This document shows, piece by piece, positions 1 through 9,477 of a stretch of 64,000 nt of DNA. The translations under genes were made by a program, and so were the position numbers. The first letter of the stretch is position 1. Every line of letters starts with the position of its first letter. The notes under the pieces are model-generated. The model searched no databases. It saw only the letters and a list, made by a program, of their open reading frames with translations, and was not told where the DNA came from. The DNA is from Glutamicibacter uratoxydans (GTDB taxonomy: Bacteria; Actinomycetota; Actinomycetes; Actinomycetales; Micrococcaceae). Location: assembly GCF_006539925.1 (NCBI RefSeq), contig NZ_BJNY01000018.1, positions 1-64,000 on the forward strand. Reading direction: 5' to 3'.

Positions 1-44
1 GCCCGTAAATAGGCGAACTCGGTATTAGAAATTCGACTTAAAAC

Positions 45-62
45 CCCGAAAACTCGGGCTTT
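45..62. terminator. Small hairpin in the gene-free left edge
   Basis: Arms CCCGA (45-49) and TCGGG (54-58) close a 4-nt loop and are followed on the plus strand by CTTT. On the minus strand the hairpin is followed by GGTTTTAAG. It may end a gene lying left of the window. Nothing else is recognisable in bases 1-133. Confidence 0.35.
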
Positions 63-133
63 AAACCGGTTTCAACAGATGAAAAGTTGTCCGAGCTTGG
101 AGGAAACCTGCGTTAAAAACAGCAAAACTTCTT

Positions 134-162
134 CTTCCCGCCCGAAATTTTCGGACGGGAAG
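134..162 (-). terminator. Likely terminator of the EcsC-like gene
   Basis: An 11-bp stem with one C/A mismatch is built from CTTCCCG plus CCGA (134-145) and TCGG plus CGGGAAG (151-162), with an AT-rich loop. It lies directly downstream of the minus-strand gene that stops at 179. The T-rich tail on the minus strand is offset by about 9 nt, so termination is probable but not textbook. Confidence 0.5.
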
Positions 163-178
163 TCCTCCGATGAGCCTG

Positions 179-943
179 CTAATCGGTAACGATCTCGGTA
201 TCGATGATTCGGGGATCATCCAGCTCCAGCATCCCCGGAGACACCTGCGGGATGCCAGCAAAGGCAACCTTGGCGCTCTCGATGACGCGCTTGGCCAGGT
301 AGCGGTTGCCTGCTCCGCCTATAACCGCTCCCACGCCAAAGGGAACAACACGGCCGAGCACACTGGCCGCCTGAGTGCCAACGACTTTGCGCATGAACTT
401 CTTCTGCATCGTGCGCTGCATCGTTGCATAGAAGCTCGTCGACTTATTGGCGCCGAAGGCCTTGGCCCAGCCCTTGACAGGTCCTCCTCCGCGGCCGGCC
501 GCTTGGCGAGTCAGGCCTGCAATCATTGAGCTGCCTTCTTCGCCCATGAGTACTGCCATAACAAGCACCCGAGAACGGTCAGGGTCTTCGATGGCAATCC
601 CATGCAGTTCTGCCAAGGTCTGCGCATACAGCGCCGAGGCCTCCAAGAAGCCAATGGTCGTAGCCACCGACAGCCCCAGGGCCACGCCCGTGCCAACAGC
701 CGGAATAGCAGCAGTGCCGCCGACTGCGGCGCCAGAGCCGGTAACGATCTTCAGGTAGTCGCTCTCGGCGATGCTTGCCAGTTGAGCAGCTGTAGCATCC
801 GGATTCTTGCGGCGCAGGCGCTTCAAATAGGCAAGGACCAGCGGACGCTGAACGCCGACGCCTTTCATGATGGCGTCTTGAATCATCGTGCGTGGTTTGC
901 CGTCGTCGCCAATGACCGTCATTGAAATGGGATCTTTGCTCAT
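179..943 (-). CDS. EcsC family protein
   Basis: A protein of about 254 residues resembling the EcsC family, whose biochemical role is poorly defined. Residues about 68-105 form a long Gly/Ala-rich hydrophobic stretch, and a second Gly-rich hydrophobic segment (VPFGVGAVIGG) lies near the C-terminus; both are typical of these membrane-associated proteins. An in-frame start 22 codons further upstream exists, but the Met at 943 gives the family-like N-terminus and avoids running toward the divergent gene at 1077. The gene stands alone, with a hairpin just past its stop. Family assignment rests on overall pattern rather than a catalytic motif. Confidence 0.7.
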   Translation of the reverse strand: MSKDPISMTVIGDDGKPRTMIQDAIMKGVGVQRPLVLAYLKRLRRKNPDATAAQLASIAESDYLKIVTGSGAAVGGTAAIPAVGTGVALGLSVATTIGFLEASALYAQTLAELHGIAIEDPDRSRVLVMAVLMGEEGSSMIAGLTRQAAGRGGGPVKGWAKAFGANKSTSFYATMQRTMQKKFMRKVVGTQAASVLGRVVPFGVGAVIGGAGNRYLAKRVIESAKVAFAGIPQVSPGMLELDDPRIIDTEIVTD

Positions 944-1076
944 AATGCTCACAGCATACCGAGCCGAACCGATAAGTTGCCGAAAGCTGGCAGGTGAATT
1001 CCCCTGCAAACAGGCTCATCGGATGAAGTTGGAATGCATCCTTGAAAGCGCCTGCCCCCGGTGGAAGAGTAAGGCC

Positions 1077-2267
1077 ATGAAGAACGCACAGGCCAAGCGC
1101 TACAACCATGCACTCAAACAGGCTGGGTATAACGAACGTCCTGTACTCCTGCTGGATCAAGATGCCTTCGACGCCAATGCCGCCGCCCTGCGCGAAAGGG
1201 CCGGAACACTGCCTATTCGCATCGCTTCTAAATCACTGCGGGTGCGCAAGGCCTTGGACAGGGCGCTGCTGACCCCCGGCTTCCATGGAGTGCTGTGCTT
1301 TACCCTGGCCGAAGCCCTCTGGCTGGCAAGCCAGGGCTACAGGGACCTGGTGGTCGCCTACCCCCAGGCGGATCCCGAGGCGATCAGCCGCTGGGCCGGA
1401 AGCGAGCAGGCCCGGGAGGAGATCACCGTCATGGTGGACTCCCGCGCCCAGTTGGAGCTCATCGACAGGGTCGTGCCCCGCCATGCACCGCTCAAGGTCG
1501 CGCTGGAGCTGGATGCCGCCTACTACCCAACGGCCTCGCTGCGCATCGGCGCCGCGCGTTCCCCGCTGACCGACCCCGAAGACCTGCTCACGCTCGCCAA
1601 GCACGTTGCCAAGCACAAGCGCTTTGAACTCGACGGCCTCATGGCCTATGAATCCCAGATCGCTTCGGTGCCCGACGGCGGGCTCGCGCCCAAGGCCTGG
1701 GCGGCCCGGGCGCTGCGCAGGCGCAGCGCCGCCGAGCTTGCCGAACGCCGCGCCGAAGCAGTCCAGCTGGTCCGCGGCGTCGCAGACCTGCGCTTCGTCA
1801 ACGCAGGAGGCACCGGCTCCTTTGAAACAACAGCCCAAGAACAGGCGGTCACCGAGCTTTCCGCGGGGTCCGGGCTGTATGCCCCCGCGCTCTTTGACGG
1901 GTTCCTTTCCTTCACCCCGCAGCCCGCGTTGTTTATGGGGTTCCACGTGGTCCGCCGCCCGGACGAGCAGACGGTGGCGATCCTCGGCGGAGGATGGAGC
2001 GCCTCGGGTCCCGCAGGCAAGGACCGGCTGCCGGTGATCGAGCATCCCCGCAAGCTGAAGTATCTTGCCCTGGAAGCGGCCGGTGAAGTCCAGACACCGC
2101 TCACCGGCCCGGCCGCGTCCCGGATGAAGCTCGGCGACACCGTCTGGCTGCGTCATGCCAAGGCAGGCGAGCCCGCCGAACGGGTCAACCGCGTTGCAGT
2201 CTTCTCCAAGGACAAAATCATCGACCAGTGGCCGACCTACCGCGGCGAGGGAAAGGCATTCCTGTGA
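1077..2267 (+). CDS. Alanine-racemase-fold PLP enzyme (D-threonine aldolase / D-serine dehydratase-like)
   Basis: A 396-residue protein with an N-terminal alanine-racemase TIM-barrel. The segment around Lys52 (RIASKSLR) fits the PLP-binding lysine of the fold type III family, and a C-terminal beta domain follows as in D-threonine aldolase/DSD1-like enzymes. The substrate cannot be read from the sequence. The ATG at 1077 is preceded by GGAAGAGTAAGG; the frame stays open upstream but without a better signal. The stop TGA overlaps the GTG start of the next gene (GTGA), so the two are almost certainly translationally coupled. The pairing with a D-arabinono-lactone-oxidase-like enzyme suggests a shared small pathway acting on a hydroxylated or D-configured substrate; that is inference. 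Confidence 0.75.
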   Translation: MKNAQAKRYNHALKQAGYNERPVLLLDQDAFDANAAALRERAGTLPIRIASKSLRVRKALDRALLTPGFHGVLCFTLAEALWLASQGYRDLVVAYPQADPEAISRWAGSEQAREEITVMVDSRAQLELIDRVVPRHAPLKVALELDAAYYPTASLRIGAARSPLTDPEDLLTLAKHVAKHKRFELDGLMAYESQIASVPDGGLAPKAWAARALRRRSAAELAERRAEAVQLVRGVADLRFVNAGGTGSFETTAQEQAVTELSAGSGLYAPALFDGFLSFTPQPALFMGFHVVRRPDEQTVAILGGGWSASGPAGKDRLPVIEHPRKLKYLALEAAGEVQTPLTGPAASRMKLGDTVWLRHAKAGEPAERVNRVAVFSKDKIIDQWPTYRGEGKAFL

Positions 2268-3565
2268 GCGGCTTCCGCAATTTCGCCGGCACCGTCGCCA
2301 GCGCCCCGCACACCCGGCAGTCAATATCCACCCTCGAGCAGCTGGCCCAGGCCCTGGACGCCGCGGCCCGGCACGGGCACGGCGTGCGCACCGTGGGCGC
2401 CGGGCATTCGTTCACCGCCCTGTGCCGCACCGACCAGGTGCTGCTGGATCTTGACGGATTTAGCGGCATCGAAGAGGTGGACGCGGCAACGCATGAAGTG
2501 ACATTCCGGGCTGGCACCAGGCTCTGGCAGGTCCCCAGACTCCTCAAGCCCTTCGGCCTGGCGCTTGAGAACATGGGAGACATCGACAAGCAGTCGATCG
2601 CCGGAGCAATCAGCACCGGAACCCACGGCACCGGCCTGGGCTTCACCGGGTTCGCCGGGGCAGTGACAGGGATCCAACTGATGCTGGCCGACGGCACCCG
2701 CCTGCGAACCAGCCGGAGCGAGCACCCGCAGATCTTCGAAGCGGCCAGGCTGTCCCTCGGCGCGCTGGGCGTCATCACCCATGTGCGGCTGCGCTGCGTT
2801 CCTGCGTACATGATGCGCGCGGTGGAGAGCATCGAACCGGTCGACCAGCTGGTAGACAGCTTCCTTCAGCGTGCGGCGGCCGAAGACCACCTTGAATTCT
2901 TCTGGTTCCCCAACAGCCCCAGGGCGCAGGTGAAGACCAACACGCGGCTGCCGGGCGGAGCCCCGCGCCATGCGCCGGGTACGGCGGCTCGCTGGTTCAA
3001 CGACGAACTGCTGTCCAATGGGGCCTTGCAGGTGCTGTGCTCGCTGGGGGCCGCTGCCCCGAAGCTCAATTCGAAGCTGAGCAATTTCGCCAGCTCGGTG
3101 CTGTCTGACCGAAGCTACACTGCCAGCTGGCATGAGGCCTTTGCCAGCCCGCGCAGGGTGCGGTTCACCGAACAGGAATATGCGCTGCCGCTGGAAAACT
3201 TCCAGACCGCCTTCGAACAGCTGCGCGGCTACCTGCGCGGCATCGACCTGCCGGTGCTCTTCCCCATCGAGGTGCGCACGGCCAAGGCCGACGACGTATG
3301 GCTAAGCACTGCCTATGGCAGGGACAGCGTCTATATTGCTGTGCACCGCTATATCCGCGATGCCGCGCCGCATTATTTTTCAGATGTCGAGGCGCTGCTG
3401 CGGCCGCTGGGCGGCAGGCCGCATTGGGGCAAGGAGCATAGCCTGAGTGCGGCGGATTTTGCGCAGCTGTATCCGCGCTTTGCAGATTTCCAGTCGGTGC
3501 GTTCAGCGGTGGATCCAGAAGGCAGGTTCCTGAACGGCTACCTGCGCGGCCTGCTGGGCGCCTGA
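2264..3565 (+). CDS. FAD-linked sugar-lactone oxidase (D-arabinono-1,4-lactone oxidase family)
   Basis: A 433-residue flavoprotein. The N-terminal half is a PCMH-type FAD-binding domain (VGAGHSFT near residue 45 and the conserved ISTGTHGTG segment near 120). The C-terminal half fits the ALO domain of L-gulono/D-arabinono-lactone oxidases and alditol oxidases, which oxidise a sugar C-OH and pass electrons to O2 or another acceptor. GTG at 2264 overlaps the previous stop codon and gives the family-like N-terminus SGFRNFAGT; an ATG at 2228 would need a 40-base overlap. The C-terminus carries the expected PEGRFLNGYLR-type ending. Confidence 0.8.
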   Translation: MSGFRNFAGTVASAPHTRQSISTLEQLAQALDAAARHGHGVRTVGAGHSFTALCRTDQVLLDLDGFSGIEEVDAATHEVTFRAGTRLWQVPRLLKPFGLALENMGDIDKQSIAGAISTGTHGTGLGFTGFAGAVTGIQLMLADGTRLRTSRSEHPQIFEAARLSLGALGVITHVRLRCVPAYMMRAVESIEPVDQLVDSFLQRAAAEDHLEFFWFPNSPRAQVKTNTRLPGGAPRHAPGTAARWFNDELLSNGALQVLCSLGAAAPKLNSKLSNFASSVLSDRSYTASWHEAFASPRRVRFTEQEYALPLENFQTAFEQLRGYLRGIDLPVLFPIEVRTAKADDVWLSTAYGRDSVYIAVHRYIRDAAPHYFSDVEALLRPLGGRPHWGKEHSLSAADFAQLYPRFADFQSVRSAVDPEGRFLNGYLRGLLGA

Positions 3566-3570
3566 GGCTC

Positions 3571-4653
3571 CTACTGCAGGTCGCTCCAGACCAGTTCCGT
3601 AGCCTCGACGGCATCCGGAACCGCCCCGGGCAGCGGGAGGAACGAGGAGGGTGCGGATTCTCCCAAGCGGCCCTGGCCCAGCAGGTTCCAGCCTTGGGAT
3701 TCGATCAGGTAGTTGCCGGCATTGTTGACCGGGTCGCTCTTGCCCAGCTTTTCAAGCAGCGGATCAAGTTCGACTGCCGAGCCCTGCCCCTGGGCCAGAG
3801 CCCCGGCGAGAATGAACTTCTTCCCCTTGAGCCCCTTGGCCATGGGGCCCTGGTCGGTGTGCACGTAACCGGCGCCGGAAATATAGTCGGAAACTACCTT
3901 GAGCTCGTCACGCTGGCGCAGCGCTGAGAAGCTATGGCTGCTCTGGGCCGGTTCGGTCTGCGCGGCGAGAATGTGCACGCGCTGCCCGCGGTATTCGATG
4001 GGGATGTCCCACAGGCCATTGTTCATCACCGGGATGGACGCGGCCAGCGCGCCGCCCAGCTTCGCATTGTCAAGCCGGTTGTCCTTGACCGCCGCCCATT
4101 TCAGGCTGGTCACCGAGGCGATGGAGTCCTGCTTGATGGGGTACTTGGAAAGCACCACCACAGACCCCTGCTCAGCAAAGGCTCCCTGTCCCCAGGCATC
4201 GCCGGGCCCGCCGACCACGCGGTCGTCGTCCAGGTCGGCTCCGCTTTGCAGGCCCTTGGAGCCCACCGCCAGATAGGAATAGGGGTAGATGGAATCCGCG
4301 CGCTGGTCGTCAGCGGAATTCAGATAGCTGTTCTGGAAGACGTTAACCGCTTTGCGGTCTGCGTCCATGCCGGTGAGCACCACGACGTCGGGATCGATCT
4401 GGCTGACGGCGTCCGCCACCCGGTTGGCTTCCGCATCGCCGCCGCCGAGCAGCTGGCTGTAGAGCCCGTCGGGCGAATCAGCGGTGAGGCTGGTGGCCAT
4501 GGTCGCCACGCGCAGCGAAGTTTCGGACAGTGCAGGCTCCTGCGCCCCGGAACCCGTCTGGGGTCCGGCGGGTGTTGCCAGAGCGGAGGTTGCAGGGAGC
4601 ATCAGGGCTGCTGACAGCCCCAAGCCCAGGGTTCCAACCAAAATCTTGTGCAC
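3571..4653 (-). CDS. Secreted endonuclease/exonuclease/phosphatase-fold protein, probably inactive
   Basis: A 360-residue protein with a signal peptide (basic MHK, hydrophobic 4-22, Ala-rich cleavage region near 27). The order of elements matches the EEP fold: SLRVATMATSL, DPDVVVLTGMD, the HILAAQTEP strand, and a KFILAGALAQGQ strand. The usual catalytic residues at these places (Glu in gLQE, His in TH, Asp and Asn in GDFN) are all replaced. It may be a binding protein rather than a nuclease or phosphatase. It converges with the lactone oxidase (5-bp gap) and shows no operon partner. Confidence 0.55.
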   Translation of the reverse strand: MHKILVGTLGLGLSAALMLPATSALATPAGPQTGSGAQEPALSETSLRVATMATSLTADSPDGLYSQLLGGGDAEANRVADAVSQIDPDVVVLTGMDADRKAVNVFQNSYLNSADDQRADSIYPYSYLAVGSKGLQSGADLDDDRVVGGPGDAWGQGAFAEQGSVVVLSKYPIKQDSIASVTSLKWAAVKDNRLDNAKLGGALAASIPVMNNGLWDIPIEYRGQRVHILAAQTEPAQSSHSFSALRQRDELKVVSDYISGAGYVHTDQGPMAKGLKGKKFILAGALAQGQGSAVELDPLLEKLGKSDPVNNAGNYLIESQGWNLLGQGRLGESAPSSFLPLPGAVPDAVEATELVWSDLQ

Positions 4654-4694
4654 CCTGCAACCCTACGCCGGAGGATTACTCCATGGCCAGCACC

Positions 4695-6347
4695 TTAATC
4701 GGATTGTGATGCTGCGGTGGCTGCCTTCTTGTTGGCGGCAAGGACTTCTTCCATATACGGTGCGCGCACCGAGGAGGAAATCCGCGCATCCACCAGGCAA
4801 ATGCCCTTGGCCCCGGCGGCAACCCAGTCGCGCACCTGCTCCAGGTCGGCGATGGATTCGACCTTGACGCCGGTGGCGCCCATGGAGGAGGCGATGGAGG
4901 CGAAGTCCACGGTAGGGATCAGCATCGGGTCCTCGTGCAGGCCGATGGAGCCGTACTGGTGGATCTCCGCGCCGTAGGCCGAGTCGTTGTAGATGACGAT
5001 GACGCCGCTGGAGATGGTGCGCACGATGGATTCAAGATCCGCCAAACCCATCAGGAACCCGCCGTCGCCGGAAGCCAGCACCACGGTGCGGTCCCCGGCA
5101 GCCGGGCCGGCGCCGACCATGGATGCGATGCCCAGGCCGATGGACTGGTAGGCGGTGCCCACGCAGGTCAGCGAACGGGCGCCGGTGGTGGACCAGTACT
5201 TCGGACCCCAGCCGATGAAGTGCCCGCCGTCCTGCACCAGCACGCGGTTCTTCGGCAGGATGTTCTCAAGTTCGCTGGCCACGCGGCGCGGATCCAGCAG
5301 GCCGTCGGCCACGAGATCCTCACCCTGCGGGCGGGTGCGCAGTTCGCTCAGGTCAAGGCCCGCGGCCCAGCCTGCGTCAACTGCGGGAACAGCTTCGATC
5401 AGGTGTGCGACGGCGGCGCTGATGTCTGCGGTGGCAAAGTAGTCAACCCGCGGGTTGGTGGCGGCCGCCGCCAGATCCAGCTGGATCAGGGTTGCCGATT
5501 CATTGACCAGCTCGCCGAAGCGCATGGTGAACTGGTTCAGCGAAGCGCCCAGGGCAAGCACCACATCTGCCTGCGCAATGATTTCAGCGTTGCGCTCGGT
5601 GGCGAAGCCGCCGGTAATGCCTAGGTCGTAGTCGTAGTTCAGCAGGTCGCGGGCCAGCAGGGTGCCGGAGGTGGTGGCGCCGAGCTTTGCCGCCAGTTCC
5701 TTGACGGATGCGGCGGCGTCGATGGCGCCGCGGCCGTAGAGGATGTGCGGGCGCTGGGCCTTGGCAAGGATCTCGGCGATCTGCGCCAGCTGGGTGGAGT
5801 TCAGCTCCGGAGCTGGAGGGGTGCTGCGCAGGTCTGCGAAGTCGGGCAGTTCGGCCTCGGGAGTTTCCAGTGCCGCCAGGTCATAGGGAATCGCCAGGAC
5901 CACAGGGGTCTGCTCGCGCAGCGCGTGGACCGCCGCCTGCAGGGCAATGGCGCCCGGGGTTTCGCGGGTCACCACATAGCGTGCCGCACGCACGCCGGCG
6001 TCGATGGCCGCCTGGTCGACGTCCCAGCCGCGCAGGCCGGTGGTCGGGGCATCGCCGGTGACGAACAGCAGCGGGGTGTTGGCCGCCGCGGCCTCTGCCA
6101 GCGCGGTGATGGTGTTGGTGTAGCCGGCGCCGTAGGTGGTGGAGGCGATGGCCAGCTTGTTGGCGATGCGGAAGTAGGTGTCGGCGGCGGAGACCGCTGC
6201 CGATTCGTGGCGCACTGCGGTGTAGTCGAAGCCTGCGCGGACGGCGGCGTCGAGGAAGTGTGCGTTGCCGTTGCCCATCAGACCGAAGATCTGCGGGGCG
6301 ATGGGCTTGAGGGCATGGGCGATTGCAGCTGAGACGCTGGACATCAT
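4695..6347 (-). CDS. Thiamine-diphosphate-dependent enzyme, acetolactate synthase-like
   Basis: A 550-residue ThDP enzyme with all three domains of the POX/AHAS family. The N-terminal PYR domain carries the ThDP-activating Glu48 in RHESAAV. A central Rossmann-like domain follows, then a C-terminal PP domain with the metal-binding pattern GDGGFLMG followed by NDSAYGAEIHQ. There is no regulatory-subunit gene beside it and the N-terminus differs from biosynthetic IlvB, so a catabolic or decarboxylating role (benzoylformate decarboxylase or acetolactate-like chemistry) is as likely as branched-chain synthesis. The start could be either of two tandem ATGs, with AAAAGAG upstream. Confidence 0.75.
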   Translation of the reverse strand: MMSSVSAAIAHALKPIAPQIFGLMGNGNAHFLDAAVRAGFDYTAVRHESAAVSAADTYFRIANKLAIASTTYGAGYTNTITALAEAAAANTPLLFVTGDAPTTGLRGWDVDQAAIDAGVRAARYVVTRETPGAIALQAAVHALREQTPVVLAIPYDLAALETPEAELPDFADLRSTPPAPELNSTQLAQIAEILAKAQRPHILYGRGAIDAAASVKELAAKLGATTSGTLLARDLLNYDYDLGITGGFATERNAEIIAQADVVLALGASLNQFTMRFGELVNESATLIQLDLAAAATNPRVDYFATADISAAVAHLIEAVPAVDAGWAAGLDLSELRTRPQGEDLVADGLLDPRRVASELENILPKNRVLVQDGGHFIGWGPKYWSTTGARSLTCVGTAYQSIGLGIASMVGAGPAAGDRTVVLASGDGGFLMGLADLESIVRTISSGVIVIYNDSAYGAEIHQYGSIGLHEDPMLIPTVDFASIASSMGATGVKVESIADLEQVRDWVAAGAKGICLVDARISSSVRAPYMEEVLAANKKAATAASQSD

Positions 6348-6549
6348 GGACTCTTTTCAAAAAATGGTGCTGAAGAAAATTCCATATATGTCTGCCGCTA
6401 CCGGTTGCTTCCGCGCAACGGGTATCGCCCCTTTTGAGAGCGCCGGAACCCGATCAATTCAAGGATTCCTGACTCAATGATGATAGGGCACAAACGCTGT
6501 TTCGCGCTAGATGGCTTCCCAGAAGCGCGCCCGCCTGCAACACTGAGGC

Positions 6550-6756
6550 ATGGGTGTACAACGGATCTGGCGTATTGGCTTGGGGCTGCTGCTCATCGCC
6601 TCAGGGATCCTGCTCGCGGTCGCTTCGCAGATTGAAACATGCAGCGACGGACCGTTTGCCGGCGGCTGCACCTCAGGGCTTGACCCGGCGGTCGTCCTGC
6701 TGGGCCTTGCACTGGCGGCAGGCGGGCTCTTCATCGCTGTGCGCGCCGGCAAGTAA
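6550..6756 (+). CDS. Small two-helix membrane protein
   Basis: A 68-residue protein: a hydrophobic helix (about 8-26), a short extracytoplasmic-looking loop with two Cys (ETCSDGPFAGGCTSG), and a second helix (about 44-63). No family is recognised. The helical-hairpin pattern, paired cysteines in the loop and normal codon use support a real gene. Its stop lies 7 bases from the convergent TIGR01777 gene. Confidence 0.55.
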   Translation: MGVQRIWRIGLGLLLIASGILLAVASQIETCSDGPFAGGCTSGLDPAVVLLGLALAAGGLFIAVRAGK

Positions 6757-6763
6757 TCACCTG

Positions 6764-8101
6764 TCACCTGCCCAGGCAGTGGCGCAGCGCAGCTTCCAGG
6801 TTCTCGGCGCGGAAGCGGTGCCCGAGCTGCTTGAGCTTTGCAGGTTCGACCCGCTGGCTTGCCATGGCCAGCAGCTCGGATCCCTGCTTGCCCAGCAGCA
6901 GCTCAGGACCGAAGGACGGCACCGGGATGATTTCCGGGCGTCCGAGCACCGAGGCCAGGGTGGCCGAATATTCGCTGTTGCGCACCGGGTGCGGCGCCAC
7001 CGCGTTGACCGGGCCGTTCAGCTTGTCATCCCACAGGGCCCGGTGGTAGACGTCCACCAGGTCATCCAGCCCGATCCACGACTGCCATTGCAGTCCGTCG
7101 CCCAGCCGGCCGCCAAGTCCTGCCGCATAGAGCGGCTTGAGCAGCTTCAGGGTTCCGCCGCGCGGACTTTGCACCAGGCCGGTGCGCACCTGCACGCAGC
7201 GCATCCGCCCGGCCGATTCAGCCGCCGCCTGTTCCCAGTCGCGCACCACCTGGGCCAGGAAATCGGTTCCCGCAGGCGCCTGCTCATCAAGCAGGCCTTC
7301 ACCCGCCTGCGCCCCGTAGATGCCGATGGCGGAGGCGCTGACGAAAACCTTAACCCCTGCCTGCTCGGCGGCGGCCGCCAGCTTCCGGGTTGGGTCGATG
7401 CGGCTTTGGGCAATGTTCTGCCGGTGCTTGTCGGTAAAGCGGCCGGCAATGCTTGCCCCGGCAAGATGGATGACTGCATCGCAGCCTTCCACAGCCTGCG
7501 GCGACGGGTCGGCTGGATCCCACGTGCGCTCATTCGGCCGCTGCGGATCGCGGCGCACCAGCCTGATGACCGTGTGCCCGCCGGATTCCAGGAACGCACA
7601 CAGCGCGGTCCCCACCAGCCCATGCGCCCCGCTGACGGCGATGCGCAGGGAGCCCAGGCCCTGGGCGGCGGCGGTGCGGTGGGCGGCGAGGTCCTGCTCC
7701 AGCTCGCGGTGCCGGTAGGCAAGCATGCGGTTGACCTGCAGCGCCGGAATATTCGTTTCCACCACATCGCGCACCAGCGTGTGGCCGTTTTCCAGCGGGT
7801 CGAAATGGTGCTCGTGGGTCCATGACACCGACTTCAGTGCCCTGCCCAGCAGCCCGCCGCTGGCCAGCTCGTCGACGAACAGCCGCTGCGCGCGATAGCG
7901 TTCGGCGCTGTGCCGAGCACGCCAGGCAAGCCCTGCCGGCAGGCCGATGACTGATACGCCGTCGCGCAGGGACTCGGCTTGGCTCACCGCCCGCACCGGC
8001 TGCCAGGGAGGCAGCAGGCGCTGCATGGCCCCGGGGCGTTCATGCCAGGCAAAGACCTCGTCAACGGGAACCGGGATGACTACCTCATGGTTGATTCGCA
8101 T
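6764..8101 (-). CDS. TIGR01777 family epimerase fused to an SRPBCC domain
   Basis: A 445-residue protein. Residues 1 to about 150 form an SRPBCC (START-like) domain. Residues from about 155 form an NAD(P)-binding extended-SDR domain (SGAHGLVGTALCAFL) and the C-terminus fits DUF1731. This fused architecture is common in actinobacteria, whereas proteobacterial YfcH has only the SDR part. The YxxxK-type catalytic tyrosine is not obvious; FVSASAIGIYG supplies a Tyr in the usual region. Substrate unknown. No operon partner. Confidence 0.85.
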   Translation of the reverse strand: MRINHEVVIPVPVDEVFAWHERPGAMQRLLPPWQPVRAVSQAESLRDGVSVIGLPAGLAWRARHSAERYRAQRLFVDELASGGLLGRALKSVSWTHEHHFDPLENGHTLVRDVVETNIPALQVNRMLAYRHRELEQDLAAHRTAAAQGLGSLRIAVSGAHGLVGTALCAFLESGGHTVIRLVRRDPQRPNERTWDPADPSPQAVEGCDAVIHLAGASIAGRFTDKHRQNIAQSRIDPTRKLAAAAEQAGVKVFVSASAIGIYGAQAGEGLLDEQAPAGTDFLAQVVRDWEQAAAESAGRMRCVQVRTGLVQSPRGGTLKLLKPLYAAGLGGRLGDGLQWQSWIGLDDLVDVYHRALWDDKLNGPVNAVAPHPVRNSEYSATLASVLGRPEIIPVPSFGPELLLGKQGSELLAMASQRVEPAKLKQLGHRFRAENLEAALRHCLGR

Positions 8102-8173
8102 GGCACTAGCCTGACACCTCGCCGCCGCAACTGCTGCATGTTCTCGGCAAAGTGTCAGGCCGGTTCCAGCCGT

Positions 8174-9373
8174 TCAGCCCTTGACGCACAGGATCGTGCG
8201 CAGGTGCCCGACGACTTCCACCAGGTCCTTCTGCGCCTCGATGACCTGGTGGATGTCCTTGTAGGCGGCCGGGATCTCATCGAGAACCCCCGCATCCTTG
8301 CGGCATTCGATGCCAAGGGTCTGCGCCGCAAGGTCCTGCTCGGTGAAGTTCTTCTTCGCCTGGGTGCGGCTCATCCTGCGTCCTGCCCCATGCGAGGCGG
8401 AGAAGTAGGAGCTGGGGTTGCCGCGTCCGCGCACAATGTAAGAACCGGTGCCCATGGATCCTGGAATCAGCGCCAGGTCCCCGGCCCCTGCGCGGATGGC
8501 CCCCTTGCGGGTGACCAGCAGCGTCTGCCCGTCGATGACTTCTTCGCGCACGTAGTTGTGGTGGACGTTGATCGGCGCATCGAATGACACCTCCAGCCCT
8601 GCGAAGTGCTTGGCCACCTGCTCCTTGAACAGCCCCAGCATCAGCGCGCGGGAATGGGCGGCGAATTCCTGCGCCCACCACAGGTCGTGCTTGTAGGCGT
8701 CCATCTGCGGAGTGCCCTCGATGAAAACTGCCAGCTCCTTGTCCACAAGCCCCTGGTTGTGGCCCAGCGACTTGGCGATGCTGATGTGCCGATCTGCCAG
8801 CGTCTTGCCGATGTTGCGCGAACCGGAGTGCAGGGTGATCCATACGCGGTCTTCCTGGTCCAGGCACAGCTCAAGGAAGTGGTTGCCTCCGCCCAGGGTG
8901 CCCAGCTGTTTCACCGCGCGGGTCTTGAGCGGCTGGACCTTCTCGTCCAGGGTTTCGAAGCGGTTGAACAGGTCCAGCACTCCAGTCTCCATGCCGTAGC
9001 GGCGCAGGTCCGGCAGTTCCTCGTGGGCGTTGAAGCCGACGGGGATGCTCGCCTCGATGCGTGAACGCAGCAGATGCAGGTCAGCCAGCTGGTCGGCGCG
9101 GATGCTGGTGCGCACCGCAGCGACGCCGCACCCGATGTCCACCCCTACCGCGGAGGGCGAGACCGCCTGGTTCATGGCGATGACGCTGCCGATGGTCGCG
9201 CCCTTGCCGACGTGGACATCGGGCATGACGCGCACTCCGTGGACCCACGGCAGCTCGGAGATGCGGCGCAGCTGCGCCATCGCTTCGGTTTCAACATCTT
9301 CTTCGAAAGCCCACATCTTCACCCTGTCCCGGGTGTCGGCCAGCGATATTGGGAGCGTGGTTTCACGCGCCAT
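8174..9373 (-). CDS. rtcB: RNA-splicing ligase RtcB
   Basis: A 399-residue tRNA-splicing/RNA-repair ligase that joins 2',3'-cyclic phosphate and 5'-OH ends using GTP and manganese. Diagnostic elements: VGVDIGCGVAAVRT with the metal-binding Cys, GTLGGGNHFLEL, the HSGSR motif, and the SHGAGR motif carrying the histidine that is guanylylated in characterised RtcB enzymes. A good ribosome binding site (GAAAGGG) precedes the start. No archease or RtcR regulator is adjacent. Upstream lies an AT-rich stretch with a separate small transcription unit whose terminator points toward rtcB. Confidence 0.95.
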   Translation of the reverse strand: MARETTLPISLADTRDRVKMWAFEEDVETEAMAQLRRISELPWVHGVRVMPDVHVGKGATIGSVIAMNQAVSPSAVGVDIGCGVAAVRTSIRADQLADLHLLRSRIEASIPVGFNAHEELPDLRRYGMETGVLDLFNRFETLDEKVQPLKTRAVKQLGTLGGGNHFLELCLDQEDRVWITLHSGSRNIGKTLADRHISIAKSLGHNQGLVDKELAVFIEGTPQMDAYKHDLWWAQEFAAHSRALMLGLFKEQVAKHFAGLEVSFDAPINVHHNYVREEVIDGQTLLVTRKGAIRAGAGDLALIPGSMGTGSYIVRGRGNPSSYFSASHGAGRRMSRTQAKKNFTEQDLAAQTLGIECRKDAGVLDEIPAAYKDIHQVIEAQKDLVEVVGHLRTILCVKG

Positions 9374-9477
9374 TTTCTACCCTTTCAATCATCAATATCC
9401 ACATCAAAAGAGATTTGGAATTCTATTTTTTGGCACAACAAATAGACCCATACAAATTATTTGAATGGAAAATAAAA

